Source of the DNA: an uncultured Dehalococcoidia bacterium
GTDB taxonomy: Bacteria > Chloroflexota > Dehalococcoidia > Tepidiformales > Tepidiformaceae
Direction of reading: 5' to 3'
Length of the DNA: 7,531 nt
Assembly (NCBI GenBank): GCA_937864275.1
Contig: CALMIW010000664.1
Span: 1 to 7,531 of the forward strand
In this document: positions 5,495 to 7,531 of the stretch, piece by piece
How positions within the stretch are numbered: position 1 is the first letter of the stretch
Layout of the letters: each line of letters begins with the position of its first letter
Notes under the pieces: generated by a model
Database searches by the model: none
The model's input: the letters and a program-made list of their open reading frames with translations, nothing else
Told to the model about the DNA's origin: nothing
Translations under genes and position numbers: made by a program

Positions 5495-6931
5495 CTAATC
5501 CCAGCGGGCCGGCAGCTTCAGGTACTCGAGGTTCTCGTCGCCGACTTCCTTGCAGATGACGTCCCAGAAGTCCAGGTCCCATTCGCCCACGAACGTGTAC
5601 GAAGCACCCTGCTTGCCGGCGCGCGCCGTGCGGCCGATGCGGTGGATGTACTCCTCGGCGTTCTGGGGCACGTCATAGTTGATGACGTTCTCGATGTCGG
5701 GGATGTCCAGGCCACGGGCCGCAACATTGGTTGCCACGAGGAAGTCGAGTGCCCCGGAGCGGAAATCCTGGATGACGCGGTCGCGCTGGCCCTGGCGAAG
5801 GTCGCCATGGATGGCACGCGCCTGGACGCCGGCGGCGATGAGCTGGTCGGTCAGGCGGTCGACCCCGATCTTCGTGTTGCGGAAGATCAGCGTGCGGCCA
5901 AGGCCGTGCTGCTCGTAGATATAGCGGAGCGCCAGGTACTTCTCGCGCTCGGAGACTTCGCAGTAGAACTGGCGGACACCGGCCGCGGTGCGCTGCTCGG
6001 GTTCGATCTCCACCGTCTCGGCTCGGCGCATGTGCCGGTGCGTCAGGCGGGCGATGCTCATCGGCATCGTCGCGCTGAAGAGCGCCGTCTGGCGCTGCTT
6101 CGGCACCGTCCGAAGGATGTAGTCGATGTCGCGGGCGAAGCCGATGTCGAGCATCGCGTCGGCTTCATCCAGCACGACGAAGTGGACGCGGTCGAGGCGG
6201 AGCGTCCCGCGCTTCAGGTGGTCGATGACGCGGCCGGGGGTACCGACGACGACTTGGCAGCCCTTCTCGAGTGCCAGCAAGTCTGACTTCACCCGGCTGC
6301 CGCCGACGAGCCCCTGCGTGGTGAAGCCGTAGAACTTCCCGAGGTGCTCGACGACATCCTTCACCTGGTTCGCGAGTTCGCGCGTCGGGACCATGACCAC
6401 GGCCTGGACTTCGTTGCGCGAAGGGTCGATCGAGCGGGCGAGCGGGATACCGAAGGCAATGGTCTTGCCCGTGCCCGTCTGAGCGAGGCCGATGAGGTCC
6501 TCGCCGTCGAGGAGACGCGGGAGCGCGGCTTCCTGGATCGGCGTCGGGTCGGAGTAGCCGAGGGCGGCAATCGCGCTCAGTGCCGTCTCATCGAGGCCGA
6601 GCGCCCTGAGGGACTCGGAAATGGGCGCATTCGCAGGAGGGAGGTTCGCTCCAACCGGTGCGGCGGGTGCTTCCGCGCCGGCACCACCGCCGCGGCGCCC
6701 GCGGCTGCGGCGCTTGCGGCGCGTCAGCGGGTCATGCGCTGCCGGGTGCGGCGCCTGGTCGTGATGGGCATGTTCGACGTGCGCAACGGCGACCCTGGGC
6801 TGAGAAGCGGTGGGGGCCGGGGCGGACGCGACGGGGACGGAGGTGGCGACGGCGGATTCGGCCGTTGCCTTTCGTTTGCGGGTGAGGAAGGACAGCAGGG
6901 GGCTCAGGTTCCTTTCGGTGGCGCCGCACAT
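5495..6931 (-). CDS. DEAD-box ATP-dependent RNA helicase with long N-terminal tail
   Basis: This is a 478-residue protein from the ATG at 6931. All helicase motifs are present in order: Q motif (GYSDPTPIQ, 125-133), I (AQTGTGKT, 150-157), Ia (PTRELANQ, 182-189), Ib (TPGR, 231-234), II (DEAD, 255-258), III (SAT, 286-288), IV (LIFRNTK, 348-354), V (ARGLDIP, 405-411) and VI (HRIGRTARAG, 430-439). It should unwind short RNA duplexes using ATP, in ribosome assembly or mRNA turnover, in the cytoplasm. The two RecA domains end near 450 with only a short tail. Instead, residues 1 to about 100 form an Ala/Pro-rich, His-containing region with a basic Arg/Gly cluster at 71-83. The frame also opens at TTG 7018 (507 residues), without a ribosome site there. 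The ATG lacks a strong one too, so the start is uncertain. Confidence 0.93.
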   Translation of the reverse strand: MCGATERNLSPLLSFLTRKRKATAESAVATSVPVASAPAPTASQPRVAVAHVEHAHHDQAPHPAAHDPLTRRKRRSRGRRGGGAGAEAPAAPVGANLPPANAPISESLRALGLDETALSAIAALGYSDPTPIQEAALPRLLDGEDLIGLAQTGTGKTIAFGIPLARSIDPSRNEVQAVVMVPTRELANQVKDVVEHLGKFYGFTTQGLVGGSRVKSDLLALEKGCQVVVGTPGRVIDHLKRGTLRLDRVHFVVLDEADAMLDIGFARDIDYILRTVPKQRQTALFSATMPMSIARLTHRHMRRAETVEIEPEQRTAAGVRQFYCEVSEREKYLALRYIYEQHGLGRTLIFRNTKIGVDRLTDQLIAAGVQARAIHGDLRQGQRDRVIQDFRSGALDFLVATNVAARGLDIPDIENVINYDVPQNAEEYIHRIGRTARAGKQGASYTFVGEWDLDFWDVICKEVGDENLEYLKLPARWD

Positions 6932-7216
6932 TGAGCGCCGAACTGGCCGCTGCGCCGAGCCCTCACAGGCGCGCTGACCGGGCGGAAATCGATACAAATT
7001 CGAGCGAGGAGGCGACAAACGAACAGTACGACAGACGTATGGGAGCGTTCAGAGGGCTCTCGGTCACCATCAACTCTGGTGGTAAGCATAACACAGGACG
7101 AGATCGATGTTCGGGGGACGAATCGTCAGTCCGGCCCTGCCGCCAACCGCGAAGCGATGGGGACCACGGTGTCGCCGGGGGAGTCTCGACGCAGTTTCGC
7201 TGCTTCGGGGGCCTAG
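6932..7216. other. Non-coding stretch upstream of the helicase gene
   Basis: I see no credible gene here. Open frames on both strands lack protein-like composition, ribosome sites and family motifs. The part nearest the helicase should be its promoter and leader. A 5-base-pair stem CACCA/TGGTG with a 7-base loop (7065-7081) is the only other local structure I noted, and it could be chance. The right end, CTAG at 7213-7216, abuts the putative insertion-sequence end. Confidence 0.5.
6989..7018 (-). promoter_or_regulatory. Weak candidate promoter for the helicase gene
   Basis: On the minus strand TTGTCG (7013-7018) could serve as -35 and TATCGA (6989-6994) as -10, with an 18-base spacer. Each matches the sigma-70 consensus only partly. 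The position would give a leader of about 50 bases before the ATG at 6931. It also overlaps the alternative TTG start, which argues mildly against that start. Confidence 0.25.
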
Positions 7217-7247
7217 CAGGGTGTTGAAGAATCGCTGGATTTCGGCG

Positions 7248-7313
7248 GATGGCGCGGTGTAGTGACCTAACATGCCACCCTGTCAAGGTGGAGATCGGCG
7301 GTTCGACGCCCTT
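7248..7313 (+). pseudogene. Degenerate tRNA-Asp-like sequence (anticodon GTC)
   Basis: A perfect anticodon arm CCACC-CTGTCAA-GGTGG (7275-7291) carries GTC at 7282-7284, which would read Asp codons. Before it, GTGT (7257-7260) pairs with AACAT-type D-stem bases (7269-7273 region). After it come a 5-base variable loop and GTTCGA (7301-7306), the T-loop core. Defects are clear: position 8 is C rather than T, the G18-G19 pair of the D loop reads G-A, the T stem has a C-C mismatch and two wobbles, and the 5' bases 7248-7254 do not pair with 7314-7320. No CCA follows. I read it as a decayed or captured tRNA fragment rather than a working gene. Confidence 0.6.
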
Positions 7314-7325
7314 CGTGGGCCGTCG

Positions 7326-7531
7326 TCAGGCAGCTTGCGGGCTGAGGTTGGCCATTCGAACGAGGTTGTAGGCGGTCGCCGTTAGGGTTGCCCAGAGCTG
7401 GTTCTTCGACGTCCCGATGTAGCGCAGCTTTCGTCCTCCGCCGACGGTCTTCATCCAACCGAAGACTTCCTCAACCCGCTTTCGCACTCGTTGGCTCAGA
7501 CGGTAGCCCTCATGCTGTGTCGTCCTTCCGT
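7326..7531 (-). CDS. IS5 family transposase, C-terminal 67 residues, cut by right edge
   Basis: The frame is open to the right edge and ends at TGA (7328-7326). The visible 67 residues contain the hallmark of the IS5/IS4-type DDE transposase C-terminus. After GYRLSQRVRKRVEEVFGWMK (8-27), R16-(3)-E20-(6)-K27 matches the R(3)E(6)K part of the Y(2)R(3)E(6)K signature, so E20 should be the third catalytic acid of the DDE triad. Then follow KTVGGGRKLRY and ATAYNLVRMANL, typical of the final helix of this group. The protein cuts and joins the element's ends. Whether the gene is intact depends on sequence outside the window; no frameshift is seen in the part present. Confidence 0.88.
   Translation of the reverse strand, partial: GRTTQHEGYRLSQRVRKRVEEVFGWMKTVGGGRKLRYIGTSKNQLWATLTATAYNLVRMANLSPQAA

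Larger units (their letters stand above)
7217..7531 (-). mobile_element. IS5-like insertion sequence, transposase 3' end, running off the right edge
   Basis: The transposase C-terminus at 7326-7531 establishes the element. Its outer end is inferred at about 7217. There the sequence CAGGGTGTTGAAGAAT has the look of a transposon terminal repeat and is directly preceded by CTAG (7213-7216). IS5-group elements commonly duplicate a 4-base YTAR target, and CTAG fits. The other end is outside the window, so neither the terminal repeat pair nor the target duplication can be confirmed. If the boundary is right, the element has an unusually long tail of about 108 bases after the transposase stop, which contains the tRNA-Asp-like sequence. 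A boundary nearer the stop codon is the alternative. Confidence 0.65.

Noticed and set aside
5642..6286. Plus-strand open frame (214 codons) antisense to the helicase
   Set aside because: The helicase motifs on the minus strand are complete; this frame is their mirror and has no family features.
6932..7216. Riboswitch or structured leader for the helicase
   Set aside because: Only a weak 5-base-pair stem is visible and no known riboswitch core was recognised.
6931..7227. Possible plus-strand small gene (98 codons) divergent from the helicase
   Set aside because: It has a TTG start without ribosome site and a composition unlike the neighbours, and it runs into the putative IS end.
7248..7313. 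Functional tRNA-Asp gene
   Set aside because: The acceptor stem does not pair, T8 and the D-loop GG are lost, the T stem is mismatched and CCA is absent, so I list it only as a degenerate tRNA-like sequence.

Overview
This GC-rich bacterial window carries ordinary housekeeping and accessory genes on both strands. No plasmid, phage or CRISPR is visible, and no defence cluster is recognisable. Shadow frames stay open for long distances, as expected at this base composition. A glycoside hydrolase, a split-barrel flavin/F420-type protein, a FAH-family enzyme and a large SH3b-ended membrane protein sit together with several GTG/TTG starts. That mix fits a high-GC soil or thermophilic lineage such as Chloroflexota, but this is an inference from gene content and no marker gene settles it.

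Layout, left to right. (1) 2-907 (+) is the C-terminal half of a family 3 glycoside hydrolase, cut by the window edge. (2) Ten bases on, and convergent with it, comes a two-gene minus-strand operon: a split-barrel flavin/F420-binding protein (1679-2104), then a GNAT acetyltransferase (918-1682) whose TTG start overlaps the upstream stop as TTGA. (3) A roughly 97-base divergent spacer holds a long inverted repeat that touches the Shine-Dalgarno of the split-barrel gene. (4) 2202-2954 (+) is a complete fumarylacetoacetate-hydrolase-family enzyme. (5) A 36-base convergent spacer is largely made of heptamer repeats. (6) 2991-5051 (-) encodes a 686-residue protein with an unusual order: LuxR/GerE-like HTH, one membrane segment with a twin-arginine-like motif, propeller-like extracytoplasmic part, proline-rich linker, SH3b domain. 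Its upstream region is packed with inverted repeats. (7) 5179-5400 (-) is a small unknown protein. (8) 5495-6931 (-) is a DEAD-box RNA helicase with a long N-terminal tail, followed by a clear intrinsic terminator. (9) 6932-7216 is non-coding. (10) From about 7217 to the right edge lies the end of an IS5-like insertion sequence: its transposase C-terminus (7326-7531, minus) and a tail containing a degenerate tRNA-Asp-like sequence.

The genes do not form one pathway. The points most worth a second look are the membrane-tethered HTH protein, which looks like a one-component sensor/regulator with an exported sensing domain, and the tRNA-Asp-like sequence between the putative IS end and the transposase gene.
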